A DNA stretch of 64,000 nt from Tepidimonas fonticaldi (GTDB lineage: Bacteria > Pseudomonadota > Gammaproteobacteria > Burkholderiales > Burkholderiaceae_C), in NCBI RefSeq assembly GCF_007556755.1, contig NZ_VJOO01000001.1, positions 62,001 to 126,000 of the forward strand. The letters run 5' to 3'. A program made the translations under genes and the position numbers. Positions 49,842 to 60,838 of the stretch are shown here, piece after piece. Under the pieces are notes generated by a model. That model was given only the letters and a program-made list of their open reading frames with translations. It did no database searches and was not told the DNA's origin. Numbering within the stretch: the stretch's first letter is position 1; each line of letters opens with the position of its first letter.

Positions 49842-50756
49842 ATGGAAATCGCCATCGTCGTCGTCATCGTCGCGCTCGTCTTCGTCGTCAAATCGATCAA
49901 GGTCGTGCCGCAGCAGACCGCCTGGGTGGTCGAGCGGCTCGGCCGCTACGACAGGACGCTGGCGCCGGGCCTCAACTTCGTCGTGCCGTTCATCGAGAAG
50001 GTGGCCTACCAGCACAGCCTGAAGGAAATCCCGCTGGATGTGCCGGAGCAGATCTGCATCACCAAGGACAACACCCAGCTCAAGGTCGACGGCATCCTCT
50101 ACTTCCAGGTCACCGACCCGATGCGCGCCAGCTACGGCTCCTCCAACTACGTGCTGGCGATCACGCAGCTGGCGCAGACGACGCTGAGGAGCGTCATCGG
50201 CCGGCTGGAGCTGGACAAGACCTTCGAGGAACGCGAGATGATCAACGCCCAGGTCGTCAACGCCATCGACGAGGCGGCGCTGAACTGGGGCGTGAAGGTG
50301 CTGCGCTACGAGATCAAGGACCTGACGCCGCCAGCGGAGATCCTGCGCGCGATGCAGGCGCAGATCACCGCCGAGCGTGAAAAGCGCGCGCTGATCGCCG
50401 CCTCCGAGGGCAAGCGGCAGGAGCAGATCAACCTCGCGGAGGGCGAGCGCGCCGCCTTCATCGCCAAGAGCGAGGGCGAAAAGCAGGCCGCGATCAACCA
50501 GGCGCAGGGCGAGGCCGCCGCCATCCGCGAGGTGGCCGAGGCCACCGCGCAGGCCATCGAGCGCGTTGCTGCCGCCATCCGCCAGCCGGGCGGCGAGCAG
50601 GCGGTGCAACTGAAGGTGGCCGAAAAAGCGGTGGAGGCCTACGCCCGCGTCGCGCACGATGCCGACACGACGCTCATCGTCCCGAGCACGATGAGCGAGG
50701 TCTCGGCGCTGATCGGCTCGGCCATGAAGATGGTCGGCACGGTCAAGAGCGCCTGA
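49842..50756 (+). CDS. SPFH/stomatin-like protein (QmcA type)
   Basis: 304 residues. One N-terminal membrane helix (AIVVVIVALVFVVKSIKVVP), SPFH domain with RLGRYDRTLAPGLNFVVPFI and LDKTFEEREMINAQVV, and a long alanine/glutamate coiled coil (EGERAAFIAKSEGEKQAAIN). It forms large membrane oligomers that affect protease FtsH and membrane order. The NfeD gene directly upstream is its usual partner. tRNA-Ser follows 29 bases later. Confidence 0.92.
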   Translation: MEIAIVVVIVALVFVVKSIKVVPQQTAWVVERLGRYDRTLAPGLNFVVPFIEKVAYQHSLKEIPLDVPEQICITKDNTQLKVDGILYFQVTDPMRASYGSSNYVLAITQLAQTTLRSVIGRLELDKTFEEREMINAQVVNAIDEAALNWGVKVLRYEIKDLTPPAEILRAMQAQITAEREKRALIAASEGKRQEQINLAEGERAAFIAKSEGEKQAAINQAQGEAAAIREVAEATAQAIERVAAAIRQPGGEQAVQLKVAEKAVEAYARVAHDADTTLIVPSTMSEVSALIGSAMKMVGTVKSA

Positions 50757-50785
50757 GTGTCGGTGCTACAATGTGGGGCTCCCGC

Positions 50786-50876
50786 GGAGAGATGGATGAG
50801 TGGTTTAAGTCGCACGCCTGGAAAGCGTGTAGGGGTTAACAGCCCCTCGGGGGTTCGAATCCCCCTCTCTCCGCCA
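50786..50876 (+). tRNA. tRNA-Ser (anticodon GGA)
   Basis: 91 bases with encoded CCA. Acceptor arm GGAGAGA/TCTCTCC, anticodon stem CACGC/GCGTG with loop CTGGAAA (anticodon GGA at 50820-50822), long variable arm GGGGTTAACAGCCCC typical of serine tRNA, and T-loop TTCGAAT. It reads UCC and UCU codons. Directly downstream is a toxin-antitoxin pair, a common site for acquired genes. Confidence 0.97.
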
Positions 50877-50970
50877 CGCCAGTGATTGCCGCCACGGCCC
50901 TCCTCGCAGGGCGTTCGAGGCGGTCTGCGGAACCGATGGTTCGCTGCCCCTCCTTTCGGTCGCCCCTAAA

Positions 50971-50990
50971 AGTGTTCACTGAACTACACT
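50971..50990 (+). promoter_or_regulatory. Putative brnT promoter/operator
   Basis: An imperfect inverted repeat AGTGTTCA-C-TGAACTACACT (50971-50990) overlaps a TACACT hexamer (50985-50990) just before the toxin ATG at 50997. BrnTA-type operons are usually repressed by their own antitoxin, so this may be the operator. No good -35 hexamer. Confidence 0.35.
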
Positions 50991-50996
50991 CGGGCT

Positions 50997-51278
50997 ATGG
51001 AGTTCGAATGGGATGCAGCGAAAAGCGACGCGTGCTTCGCTGATCGAGGGTTCGATTTCGCCTACGCGGCCAGAGCTTTTTTCGATCCGCATCGCCTGAT
51101 CCAGGCCGACACCCGGCACAGCTATGGCGAAGAACGCTACCGGTTGATGGGCAAGATCGAGCAGCGTCTGTTCGTGGTGGTCTACACACCCCGACGCGGT
51201 GTCATTCGCATCATCTCGGCACGCAAAGCCAACCAGCGCGAGGTCAAGCATTATGAAAACCGTACGCGTGACGATTGA
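50997..51278 (+). CDS. brnT: BrnT-family toxin
   Basis: 93 residues. MEFEWDAAKSDACFADRGFD, then DTRHSYGEERYRLMGKIEQR, LFVVVYTPRRGVIRIISARK and REVKHYE cover the full BrnT/RelE-fold ribonuclease family. It should cleave RNA and stop translation when free. The antitoxin gene overlaps its 3' end by 26 bases, giving tight coupling. Confidence 0.9.
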   Translation: MEFEWDAAKSDACFADRGFDFAYAARAFFDPHRLIQADTRHSYGEERYRLMGKIEQRLFVVVYTPRRGVIRIISARKANQREVKHYENRTRDD

Positions 51279-51588
51279 CCCGACCGCCCCTGCGACACTG
51301 GCCTACGGACGTATCGATCCCGTTCGTGTCGATGCGACGTCAGAGGCAGATATCGCCAGGCAAGCGGCCGCGGACGACGTCGATGCGATGCAGGACGCCG
51401 CCAAATTTGCGCGCCGTGTTCGCAAGCGCCTGGGGTTGAGCCAATTGGAGTTCTCGGAGCGAATTGACGTGCCGCTGGAAACCATCCGCCTCTGGGAGCA
51501 AGGCAAACGCGCCCCTACGGGGGCTGCCAAAGCCTTGCTCAAAGTGTTGGACAAAGCCCCAGAAGCGGGATTGGCTGCGTTGCACTAA
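51253..51588 (+). CDS. HTH-type antitoxin paired with BrnT
   Basis: 111 residues. The N-terminal part (1-~45) is polar and may bind the toxin; residues ~50-100 are a Cro/C1-type helix-turn-helix: ARRVRKRLGLSQLEFSERID, VPLETIRLWEQGKRAPTGAA. The best known BrnA antitoxins are ribbon-helix-helix proteins, so an XRE-type partner is a variant. It likely neutralises BrnT and represses the operon. Its last 4 bases overlap the end of the convergent GGDEF-EAL gene. Confidence 0.85.
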   Translation: MKTVRVTIDPTAPATLAYGRIDPVRVDATSEADIARQAAADDVDAMQDAAKFARRVRKRLGLSQLEFSERIDVPLETIRLWEQGKRAPTGAAKALLKVLDKAPEAGLAALH

Positions 51589-53750
51589 GTTGGGCGTGAC
51601 GCCCGCCAGCACGCCAGCACCTCCATCGCCTCGGTCGGCCGCCCGCCCTGCCAGTAGCCCTGGTAACGGTCGCAGCCCATGACCTGCAGCGCGTCGTGCT
51701 GCGCGGCGGTCTCCACACCCTCGGCCACCACGCCCAGGTGCAGGTGGTGGGCCATCGCGACGATGGCGGCGCACAGCCGGCCGGCGCTGCCCGGCTGGCC
51801 CAGGCCCTGCACGAAGCTGCGGTCGATCTTGACCGTGTCCACCGGCAGGTTGTGCAGGTAGCCCAGCGACGAGTAGCCGATGCCGAAGTCGTCGATGGCG
51901 ATCGACACCCCCGCCGCGCGCAGCCGCGCCAGGGCGGCGGCGGCGCCCGCGCCGGGGTCGATCAGCACGGATTCGGTCACCTCCAGCTCCAGCGCGTCGC
52001 CGGGCAGGCCGTGAGCGTCCAACCCACCCAGCACGGCCGCCACCAGATCGCCCTGGCTGAACTGGCGCGCCGAGACATTGACGGCGATGCGCGCCTGCCG
52101 CCAGCCGGCGCGTCGCCACGCGGCGACGATGCCGAGCGACCGCTCCAGCACCCAGCGGCCGATGGCGTCGATCAGGCCACAGGCCTCGGCGACGGGGATG
52201 AACTCGGCGGGCGAGACGGGGCCCAGCTCGTCGTCGTGCCAGCGCACCAGCGCCTCGCCGCCGCACGGCACGCGCGTGCCGAAGGCGAACTGCGGTTGCA
52301 CCTGCAGCGCGAGCTTCTGCTCGCGCACGGCGCGGCGCAGGCGCGCCTCCAGCTCCATGCGCCGCGCGGCGGCCTGCGTCAGCTCCTGCGTGAAGTAGGC
52401 GAAGGTACCGCGCCCCAGCTCCTTGGCGCGGTACAGCGCGGCGTCGGCCGCACCCATCAGCGTCTCGGCCTCGGTGCCGTGCTCCGGCGCCACCGCGATG
52501 CCGACGCTGACGCCGGTCTGGATCTCGTGCCCGCGCGGGCTGGCCCAGGGGCTGGCCAGCGCCTCCAGGATGTCGCGCGCCAGCGCCGCGGCGTCGGCCG
52601 GGTCGCGCAGCCGGCGCATCAGCACGACGAACTCGTCGCCGCCCAGCCGCGCCAGCGTGTCACCCTCGCGCAGCCGCTGGCGCAGCCGCGCGCCGACGGC
52701 AGCCAGCAGCGCATCGCCGGTGGCGTGACCCAGCGTGTCGTTGACGTCCTTGAAGCGGTCCAGGTCCAGCATCAGCAGCGCCAGCCGCTCGCCGTGGCGC
52801 TGCGCCTGCGCCAGCGCGGCGGCCAGCCGCTCGTTCCACAGCAGGCGGTTGGGCAGGCCGGTCAGCGGGTCGTGGCGCGCCAGGTGCGCCATGCGTCGCT
52901 CGTTGCGGCGCAGTTGCAATTGCTGGCGGCGCTGGTCGTGCCAGTCGAACAGAATGCCGCTGAAGTGGCGCGCCACCCCCTGCGCGTCGCGGATGGCCAT
53001 GCCGCGCCCGCGGAACCAGCGCCAGCGGCCGTCGAAACGGCGCAGCCGGTAAGCCTCGTCGAAGGCGTGGGGGCCGTCCAGCGCATCGTGCACGGCATCC
53101 AGCACGCGGAGGCGGTCGGCCGGGTGCAGCCGCTCCTGGAAGCGGAAGTCGCGGTGGAAGTCGTCCCCGGCGTAGCCCAGCAGCTGCGCGAAGCCGGCCG
53201 AGTATTCGACGATGTCGGTCTGCAGGTTCCAGTCCCACGAGCCGGCGCGGCTGCCCTCCAGCGCCAGGGTCAACTGGCGCTCGCTGCGCTGCAGCGCCTC
53301 GCGGCCGGCGTCGTCCAGGCCGATTTCGCGCGCCAGCACCAGCAGCCGCTCGGCCAGTTCCGGGGTGGCGGCGGCCGGGTCGCGCCACGGGCGATGGACG
53401 TTGAGCCGCACCCACACGGTGCTGCCGTCCGGCCGCAAAAAGCGCTTGTCCGCGCGCAACCACCGGACCTCGCCGGCGATCAGGCGGCCGATGCGCTGGC
53501 GGTCGCCGGCGTGGTCGTCCGGGTGCGTCAGGTCCTGAAAGCGCAGCCGCAGCAGCTCGGCCGCCGGGCGCCCGAACAGCCCCGCACAGGCCTCGTTGAC
53601 CCAGACGAAGCGGCCATCCAGCGCCAGCACGTACGCCGGCTGCTCGAAGCCGGTCATGGCGTCCACCCACGCCGCGACGGGGCAGCCGGGCTCGGCAGGG
53701 CGGCAGGCCGTATCCTGCTTCTCGTGGGGAGGGAACTGGCGCCAGGGCAT
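51585..53750 (-). CDS. PAS-PAS-GGDEF-EAL cyclic-di-GMP protein
   Basis: 721 residues, no membrane segment. Two PAS domains (~30-120, ~155-285), a GGDEF domain with intact GGDEF (370-374) and an inhibitory-site RxxD (R361-D364) five residues upstream, and an EAL domain with EALVRW (from 499), ELEVTES, AIDDFGIGYSSLGYL, VKIDRSFV and VVAEGVET. Both cyclase and phosphodiesterase motifs look usable. PAS input suggests sensing of redox, oxygen or a small ligand. Its cell target is unknown. Confidence 0.9.
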   Translation of the reverse strand: MPWRQFPPHEKQDTACRPAEPGCPVAAWVDAMTGFEQPAYVLALDGRFVWVNEACAGLFGRPAAELLRLRFQDLTHPDDHAGDRQRIGRLIAGEVRWLRADKRFLRPDGSTVWVRLNVHRPWRDPAAATPELAERLLVLAREIGLDDAGREALQRSERQLTLALEGSRAGSWDWNLQTDIVEYSAGFAQLLGYAGDDFHRDFRFQERLHPADRLRVLDAVHDALDGPHAFDEAYRLRRFDGRWRWFRGRGMAIRDAQGVARHFSGILFDWHDQRRQQLQLRRNERRMAHLARHDPLTGLPNRLLWNERLAAALAQAQRHGERLALLMLDLDRFKDVNDTLGHATGDALLAAVGARLRQRLREGDTLARLGGDEFVVLMRRLRDPADAAALARDILEALASPWASPRGHEIQTGVSVGIAVAPEHGTEAETLMGAADAALYRAKELGRGTFAYFTQELTQAAARRMELEARLRRAVREQKLALQVQPQFAFGTRVPCGGEALVRWHDDELGPVSPAEFIPVAEACGLIDAIGRWVLERSLGIVAAWRRAGWRQARIAVNVSARQFSQGDLVAAVLGGLDAHGLPGDALELEVTESVLIDPGAGAAAALARLRAAGVSIAIDDFGIGYSSLGYLHNLPVDTVKIDRSFVQGLGQPGSAGRLCAAIVAMAHHLHLGVVAEGVETAAQHDALQVMGCDRYQGYWQGGRPTEAMEVLACWRASRPT

Positions 53751-53815
53751 GCCGCAATCCTAGCCCGGCTCCAGGGCTGCGGCGCCCCGTTGCCCCCGGG
53801 CGGGTACCCCCATCG

Positions 53816-54955
53816 TCACGTCAGCGCCGTATCGACGTCGCGCCGTTGCAACGACAGGTACTCGCGCGACTGCATTTCGTGCAGCCGGGAGACGGTGCGC
53901 GGAAACTCGTGCGCGAGCGGCCCCTCGGTGTAGAGCTGCTCCGGCGGCACGGCGGCCGAGACGATGAGCTTGACCCGCCGGTCGTACAGCACATCCACCA
54001 GCCAGGTGAAGCGCCGCGCGGCCGATGCCATGTTGGGCGGCATCGGCGGGACATTACTCAGCAGCACGGTGTGGAACTGGCTGGCCAGCTCCAGATAGTC
54101 GTTTTGCGAGCGCGGCCCGCCACACAGGGTGCGGAAATCGAACCACACCACCCCGCCCGCCCGCCGGATGGCGCGGATCTCGCGCCCTTCGATGCGCAGC
54201 ACGGGGTTTTCGTCCTGCGCTTCGGCCAGTTGTTCGAAGGTGGCCTCCATCTCCTGCTCGGTCGCCTCGCCCAGGGGCGTCAGGTACAGGCGCACATGCT
54301 CCAGCGTGCGGCGGCGGTAATCGACGCCGTGGTCCACGTTGACCACTTCCATGGTGCGCTTGAGCAGCTCGATGGCCGGCAGGATGCGGTCACGGTGCAG
54401 CCCGTCGGGGTACAGCCCGTCGGGGTGGAAGTTGCTGGTCGCCACCATGCCGATGCCGTACTTTTGCATCGCCTCCAGCAGGCGGTGCAGGATCATCGCG
54501 TCGGTGACGTCGGCGACGTGAAATTCGTCGAAGCAGATCAGCCGAAACCGCACGGCCATGCGCTTGGCCAGTGCGTCCAGCGGGTTGACCGTGCCCTGCA
54601 GATCGGCCAGTTCGCGGTGCACCTCGCGCATGAACTCGTGGAAGTGCAGCCGGGTTTTGCGCCGCAGCGGCACGGCGTTGTAGAAGCAGTCCATCAAAAA
54701 GCTCTTGCCGCGCCCGACCCCGCCGTACATGTACACGCCGCGCGGGATGGGCAGCCGGTTGATGAGCTTTTTGAGCGCGTTGGAGCGCCGCTGTTTGAAG
54801 TGCGCCCACTCCGCCGCGCACCGCTCCAGCGCCTCGACCGCGCGCAGTTGCGCAGGGTCGCTGCAAAACCCCCGCGCCGCCAGTTCTGCTTCGTAGGCGC
54901 GCCGCACCGGCCCCCACGCGGGGTCCGGCGCGGGCGCGCTCGCGCGCGCCAGCAT
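53816..54955 (-). CDS. zapE: Cell division protein ZapE (AFG1-like ATPase)
   Basis: 379 residues. Walker A GGVGRGKS (78-85) after PRGVYMY, Walker B LICFDEFHVADVTDAMIL, and LVATSNFHPDGLYPDGLHRD match ZapE. ZapE destabilises FtsZ bundles at the septum and is needed under heat and low oxygen in E. coli. It begins 6 bases after lpdA on the same strand, a common betaproteobacterial order. Confidence 0.93.
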   Translation of the reverse strand: MLARASAPAPDPAWGPVRRAYEAELAARGFCSDPAQLRAVEALERCAAEWAHFKQRRSNALKKLINRLPIPRGVYMYGGVGRGKSFLMDCFYNAVPLRRKTRLHFHEFMREVHRELADLQGTVNPLDALAKRMAVRFRLICFDEFHVADVTDAMILHRLLEAMQKYGIGMVATSNFHPDGLYPDGLHRDRILPAIELLKRTMEVVNVDHGVDYRRRTLEHVRLYLTPLGEATEQEMEATFEQLAEAQDENPVLRIEGREIRAIRRAGGVVWFDFRTLCGGPRSQNDYLELASQFHTVLLSNVPPMPPNMASAARRFTWLVDVLYDRRVKLIVSAAVPPEQLYTEGPLAHEFPRTVSRLHEMQSREYLSLQRRDVDTALT

Positions 54956-54961
54956 CGCCCG

Positions 54962-56389
<1,428 letters not shown>

Positions 56390-56407
56390 GGGGGTCACTC
56401 CGTCGCG

Positions 56408-57703
56408 TCAGATGTTGAACAGCAGGCGCGCGGGGTCTTCCAGCGCCTCCTTCATCGCGACCAGGCCCAGCACGGCCTCGCGTCCGTCGATGATGCGGTG
56501 GTCGTACGACATGGCCAGGTAGTTGATCGGGCGGATCACGATCTGGCCGTTTTCCACGACGGGGCGCTCCTTGGTCGCGTGCACGCCCAGGATGGCCGAC
56601 TGCGGCGGGTTGATGATGGGGGTGGACAGCATGGAGCCGAACACGCCGCCGTTGGAGATCGAGAACGTCCCGCCGGTCATCTCGTCGATGCCGAGCTTGC
56701 CCTCGGCCGCGCGCTTGCCGAAGTCGGCGATCTTCTTCTCGATGTCGGCAAAGCTCATCTGGTCGGCGTTGCGCAGGATGGGCACCACCAGCCCGCGCGG
56801 CGAGCCCACCGCGATGCCGATGTCGAAGTAGCCGTGGTAGACGATGTCGTTGCCATCGACGCTGGCGTTGAGGATAGGGTACTTCTTGAGCGCATGCACT
56901 GCGGCTTTGACGAAGAAGCTCATGAAGCCGAGCTTGACGCCGTGCTCCTTCTCGAAACGCTCCTGGTACTTCTTGCGCAGTTCCATCACCGGGGCCATGT
57001 TGACCTCGTTGAACGTGGTCAGGATGGCGTTGGTGGCCTGCGACTGCAGCAGCCGCTCGGCGATGCGTGCGCGCAGGCGCGTCATCGGCACGCGCTGCTC
57101 CGGCCGGTTGGCCAGATCGGCCGGCAGACCGACCGGCGCGCTGACCTGCGGCAGCACCTTGGCGGGCGCCCCGGTCGGGATCGCGGCCGGCGCCGCTGCG
57201 GCCGGCGCGGGCTTGGGCGCCGCCACGGCCGCCAGCACGTCACCCTTGGTGACGCGGCCGTCCTTGCCCGTGCCGGCGACGGAGCCGGGGGCCAGACCGT
57301 GATCCGCCATCAGCTTGGCGGCAGCCGGCATTGCGACACCGGCCATGGCGCCTGCGGCGGCCGGCGCGGCATTCGCCACAGGTGCCGCCGGTGCCGCCGC
57401 AGCGGTCGCAGGAGCAGCCGCAACGGGGACCGGGGCCGCGGCGGCGACCGCCCCCGCCTTGCCTTCCGTGTCCACCTTGGCAATGACCTGGTCGGACACC
57501 ACCGTGCCGCCGTCGCCAACGACGATTTCGGCCAGCACGCCCGCCGCCGGGGCCGGCACCTCGAGCACGACCTTGTCGGTCTCGATCTCGATCAGGATTT
57601 CGTCCGCGGCGACCAGATCGCCGACTTTCTTCTTCCATTGCAGCAGCGTGGCTTCCGCGACCGACTCGGACAGCTGCGGCACTTTCACTTCAACGATGGC
57701 CAT
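56408..57703 (-). CDS. odhB: Dihydrolipoyllysine succinyltransferase (E2 of 2-oxoglutarate dehydrogenase)
   Basis: 431 residues. One lipoyl domain with lipoyl lysine K44 ([11 protein letters not shown]), an Ala/Pro-rich linker (about 85-135), a peripheral-subunit-binding domain ([20 protein letters not shown]), another linker, and the acyltransferase core ending near [13 protein letters not shown] with catalytic histidine. The start [20 protein letters not shown] is canonical. 84 bases after odhA. Confidence 0.95.
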   Translation of the reverse strand: MAIVEVKVPQLSESVAEATLLQWKKKVGDLVAADEILIEIETDKVVLEVPAPAAGVLAEIVVGDGGTVVSDQVIAKVDTEGKAGAVAAAAPVPVAAAPATAAAAPAAPVANAAPAAAGAMAGVAMPAAAKLMADHGLAPGSVAGTGKDGRVTKGDVLAAVAAPKPAPAAAAPAAIPTGAPAKVLPQVSAPVGLPADLANRPEQRVPMTRLRARIAERLLQSQATNAILTTFNEVNMAPVMELRKKYQERFEKEHGVKLGFMSFFVKAAVHALKKYPILNASVDGNDIVYHGYFDIGIAVGSPRGLVVPILRNADQMSFADIEKKIADFGKRAAEGKLGIDEMTGGTFSISNGGVFGSMLSTPIINPPQSAILGVHATKERPVVENGQIVIRPINYLAMSYDHRIIDGREAVLGLVAMKEALEDPARLLFNI

Positions 57704-57787
57704 GGTGTGTTCTTCCTCAACGAATGCGTAAAAAAGGGGCGACAAAGCCCGCGCGCGGCGCCCACGCCCGCGCGGACCGCTCTCGTC

Positions 57788-60670
57788 TTACTTGGTCAGG
57801 ATGAAGCCCTTGAGCCGGCCGAAGGCGGCCTCGACCAGCGCCTTCTGCTGCTCTTGGTGCAGGTGCGCATAGCCCACCGCCGGCGAGGCGGATGCCGCGC
57901 GACCGGCGTAGCCCAGGCGTTGCCCGTCCAGCATGTTCTCGTGGATGTTGTGCTGCACGAAGAACCAGGGACCCTGGTTCTGCGGCTCGTCCTGGCACCA
58001 CACGATGTCGGTGGCGTTGGGGTAGCGCTTCATCTCGGCCGCAAAGGCCTTGTGCGGGAACGGATAGAGCTGCTCGATGCGCACGATGGCGACATCGTCG
58101 GCCCCCTTTTCCTCGCGCTTCTTCGCGAGGTCGTAATACACCTTGCCCGAGCAGACGATGACCCGCTTGACACGCTGCGCGTTCTTGACGACGTCGGCGT
58201 TTTGCTCCGGGATGATGGTCTGGAAGCCGCCCTTGGTGAACTCGGACAGCGGCGAGGTGGCGTCCTTGTTGCGCAGCAGCGACTTCGGTGTGAAGACGAT
58301 GAGCGGCTTGCGCAGGTTGCGCACCATCTGGCGGCGCAGCACATGGAAGATCTGGCTGGCCGTCGTGGGCTGGACCACCTGCATGTTGGTGTCGGCTGCG
58401 AGCTGCATGAAGCGCTCGATGCGCGCCGAGCTGTGCTCCGGCCCCTGCCCCTCGTAGCCATGCGGCAGGAACAGCGTGATGCCGTTGACGCGGCCCCACT
58501 TGACCTCGCCGGAGGCGATGAACTGGTCGATCACCACCTGCGCGCCGTTGGCAAAGTCACCGAACTGCGCCTCCCAGATCACCAGGGTGTTGGGATCGCT
58601 CGACGCATAGCCGTATTCGAAGCCCAGCACCGCCTCCTCCGACAGGATGGAGTCGATGACGGTGAACGGGGCCTGGTTCTCCGCGACGTTTTGCAGCGGG
58701 ATGTAGGTGCCGACGTCCCACTTCTCGCGGTTCTGGTCGTGGATGACGGCATGGCGGTGGGTGAAGGTGCCACGGCCGCAGTCCTCGCCGGACAGGCGCA
58801 CGCCGTAGCCGCTGGCCACCAGCGAGGCGAACGCCATGTGCTCGCCCATGCCCCAGTCCACGTTGATCTCGCCGCGGCCCATCGCCGCGCGGTCGGCCAG
58901 CACCTTCTTGACCAGCTGGTGCGGGGTGATGTTGTCCGGCACCGTGGTGATGCGCTCGGCCAGCCGCTTCCACTCGGCCAGCGGAATGGCCGTGTCGGCC
59001 ACGTCGGTCCACTTCTTGCCCAGGAACGGCGCCCAGTCGACCGCGTATTTGCTCTTGTAGTTGGTGAGCACCGGATCGACGGTGCGGCGCCCCTCGTCCA
59101 GAATGGCGCGGTAGGTTTTGACCACCTCGTCCGGCCCATCCGGCGGCAGGATGCCCTGCGCCACCAGCTTGTCGCCGTAGAGCTTGCGCGTGCCGGGGTG
59201 CTGCGCGATCTTTTTGTACATCAGCGGCTGGGTCAGCGACGGCGTGTCCTGCTCGTTGTGGCCCAGCTTGCGGAAGCAGACGATGTCGATCACGACATCC
59301 TTGCGGAAGGTCTGGCGGTACTCCACCGCCAGTTGGGTGGCCAGCACGACCGCCTCCGGGTCGTCGCCGTTGACGTGCAGCACCGGCGCCTCGATCATCT
59401 TGACGACGTCGGTGCAGTACAGGGTCGAGCGGCTGTCGCGCGGGTCCGACGTGGTGAAGCCGATCTGGTTGTTGATGACGATGTGCACCGTGCCGCCGGT
59501 GTAGTAACCGCGCGTTTGCGCCAGCGCCAGCGTCTCCATGACCACGCCCTGGCCGGCAAAAGCCGCATCACCGTGCACCAGCACGGGCAGCACCTGATCG
59601 CCGGCGCGGTCGCCGCGGCGGTCCATGCGCGCGCGCACCGAGCCTTCCACCACGGGGTTGACGATTTCCAGGTGCGAGGGGTTGAACGCCAGGCTCAGGT
59701 GCACCGGGCCGCCGGGCGTGGACACGTCGGAGCTGAAGCCCTGGTGGTACTTCACGTCACCGGCCGGCAGGTCCTCCGGCGCGGTGTGCTCGAACTCGGC
59801 GAACAGGTCCTTGGGCATCTTGCCCATCACGTTGACCAGCACGTTCAGGCGCCCGCGGTGGGCCATGCCGATGACGATTTCCTGCACGCCCTGGGCGCCC
59901 GCGCGCTGGATCAGCTCGTCCATGGCTGCGATGAAGCTCTCGCCCCCTTCGAGCGAAAAGCGCTTTTGCCCCACGTACTTGGTGTGCAGATAGCGCTCCA
60001 GCCCTTCTGCCGCCGTCAGGTTTTCCAGAATGTGCTTCTTCTGCTCGGCGGTGAAATTGGGCTTGCTGCGGATGCTCTCCAGCTTTTCCTGCCACCAGCG
60101 CTTTTGCTTCTGGTCGCTGATGTACATGTACTCGGCGCCGATCGTGCCGCAGTACGTCTCGCGCAGCGCGTTGAGCAGCTCGCGCAGCGACATGGTCTCT
60201 TTGCCGAAGTAGGTGTTGCTGGTGTTGAACACCGTCTCCAGATCGGCGTCGGTGAATCCGTAGAACGCCGGATCCAGCTCGGGGATGGCCTCGCGCTCGG
60301 CGCGCTTGAGCGGATCCAGGTTGGCCCAGCGCACCCCCAGGTTGCGGTAGGCGGCGATGAGTTGCTGCGTGGCGACGCGCTTGCGCCCCAGATCGGAGTC
60401 GGCCCCATACGCGGCCACCACCTGGGTGGTGCCCTGCTTGGCCATCTCGGCGAAGGCCGAGATCACCGGCATGTGCGGGATGTCGCGAGCGTCACTGCCG
60501 TCGACCGCGGGAACGTGCTGCAGCGCGTCGAAGTAGTCGCGCCAGGACTCGGGCACGCTGGTGGGGTCGGTGAGGTATTTCTCGTACATCTCCTCCACAT
60601 ACGGCGCGTTGCCGCCGAAGAGGTACGAGTTGCCGTTGAAGGCTTGGTAGACGCTCGTCGTCTCGCTCAT
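57788..60670 (-). CDS. odhA: 2-oxoglutarate dehydrogenase E1
   Basis: 960 residues, MSETTSVYQAFNGNSYLFGG start. The E1o pattern is clear: GMAHRGRLNVLVNVMGK, GDAAFAGQGVVMETL (thiamine diphosphate/Mg site), SGEDCGRGTFTHRHAV and LPHGYEGQGPEHSSARIERF. It decarboxylates 2-oxoglutarate in the TCA cycle. A ribosome site GGAGGT lies 10 bases before ATG; a 6-bp hairpin (GTCTCC/GGAGAC, 60687-60703) lies in the leader. First gene of odhA-odhB-lpdA-zapE. Confidence 0.96.
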   Translation of the reverse strand: MSETTSVYQAFNGNSYLFGGNAPYVEEMYEKYLTDPTSVPESWRDYFDALQHVPAVDGSDARDIPHMPVISAFAEMAKQGTTQVVAAYGADSDLGRKRVATQQLIAAYRNLGVRWANLDPLKRAEREAIPELDPAFYGFTDADLETVFNTSNTYFGKETMSLRELLNALRETYCGTIGAEYMYISDQKQKRWWQEKLESIRSKPNFTAEQKKHILENLTAAEGLERYLHTKYVGQKRFSLEGGESFIAAMDELIQRAGAQGVQEIVIGMAHRGRLNVLVNVMGKMPKDLFAEFEHTAPEDLPAGDVKYHQGFSSDVSTPGGPVHLSLAFNPSHLEIVNPVVEGSVRARMDRRGDRAGDQVLPVLVHGDAAFAGQGVVMETLALAQTRGYYTGGTVHIVINNQIGFTTSDPRDSRSTLYCTDVVKMIEAPVLHVNGDDPEAVVLATQLAVEYRQTFRKDVVIDIVCFRKLGHNEQDTPSLTQPLMYKKIAQHPGTRKLYGDKLVAQGILPPDGPDEVVKTYRAILDEGRRTVDPVLTNYKSKYAVDWAPFLGKKWTDVADTAIPLAEWKRLAERITTVPDNITPHQLVKKVLADRAAMGRGEINVDWGMGEHMAFASLVASGYGVRLSGEDCGRGTFTHRHAVIHDQNREKWDVGTYIPLQNVAENQAPFTVIDSILSEEAVLGFEYGYASSDPNTLVIWEAQFGDFANGAQVVIDQFIASGEVKWGRVNGITLFLPHGYEGQGPEHSSARIERFMQLAADTNMQVVQPTTASQIFHVLRRQMVRNLRKPLIVFTPKSLLRNKDATSPLSEFTKGGFQTIIPEQNADVVKNAQRVKRVIVCSGKVYYDLAKKREEKGADDVAIVRIEQLYPFPHKAFAAEMKRYPNATDIVWCQDEPQNQGPWFFVQHNIHENMLDGQRLGYAGRAASASPAVGYAHLHQEQQKALVEAAFGRLKGFILTK

Positions 60671-60838
60671 GGAATCGCTGACCTCCGTCTCCCTGCAGGA
60701 GACTTGCTGGTTGGAACAACCTTCCGCGACACGGCTGAACCGGTTGGCGGACGCGACAGTGACACTGGAAGGGCCTGTGCGGCGTGAATTGTGCCACCAA
60801 AGGCGGTGGGTGTGGGGGAAATTGCGCGCGGTCGGCGG

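Noticed and set aside
51585-53750. GGDEF-EAL protein as a degenerate, non-catalytic receptor
   Set aside because: GGDEF, the RxxD site, EALVRW, DDFGIGYSS and the later EAL-domain motifs are all present.
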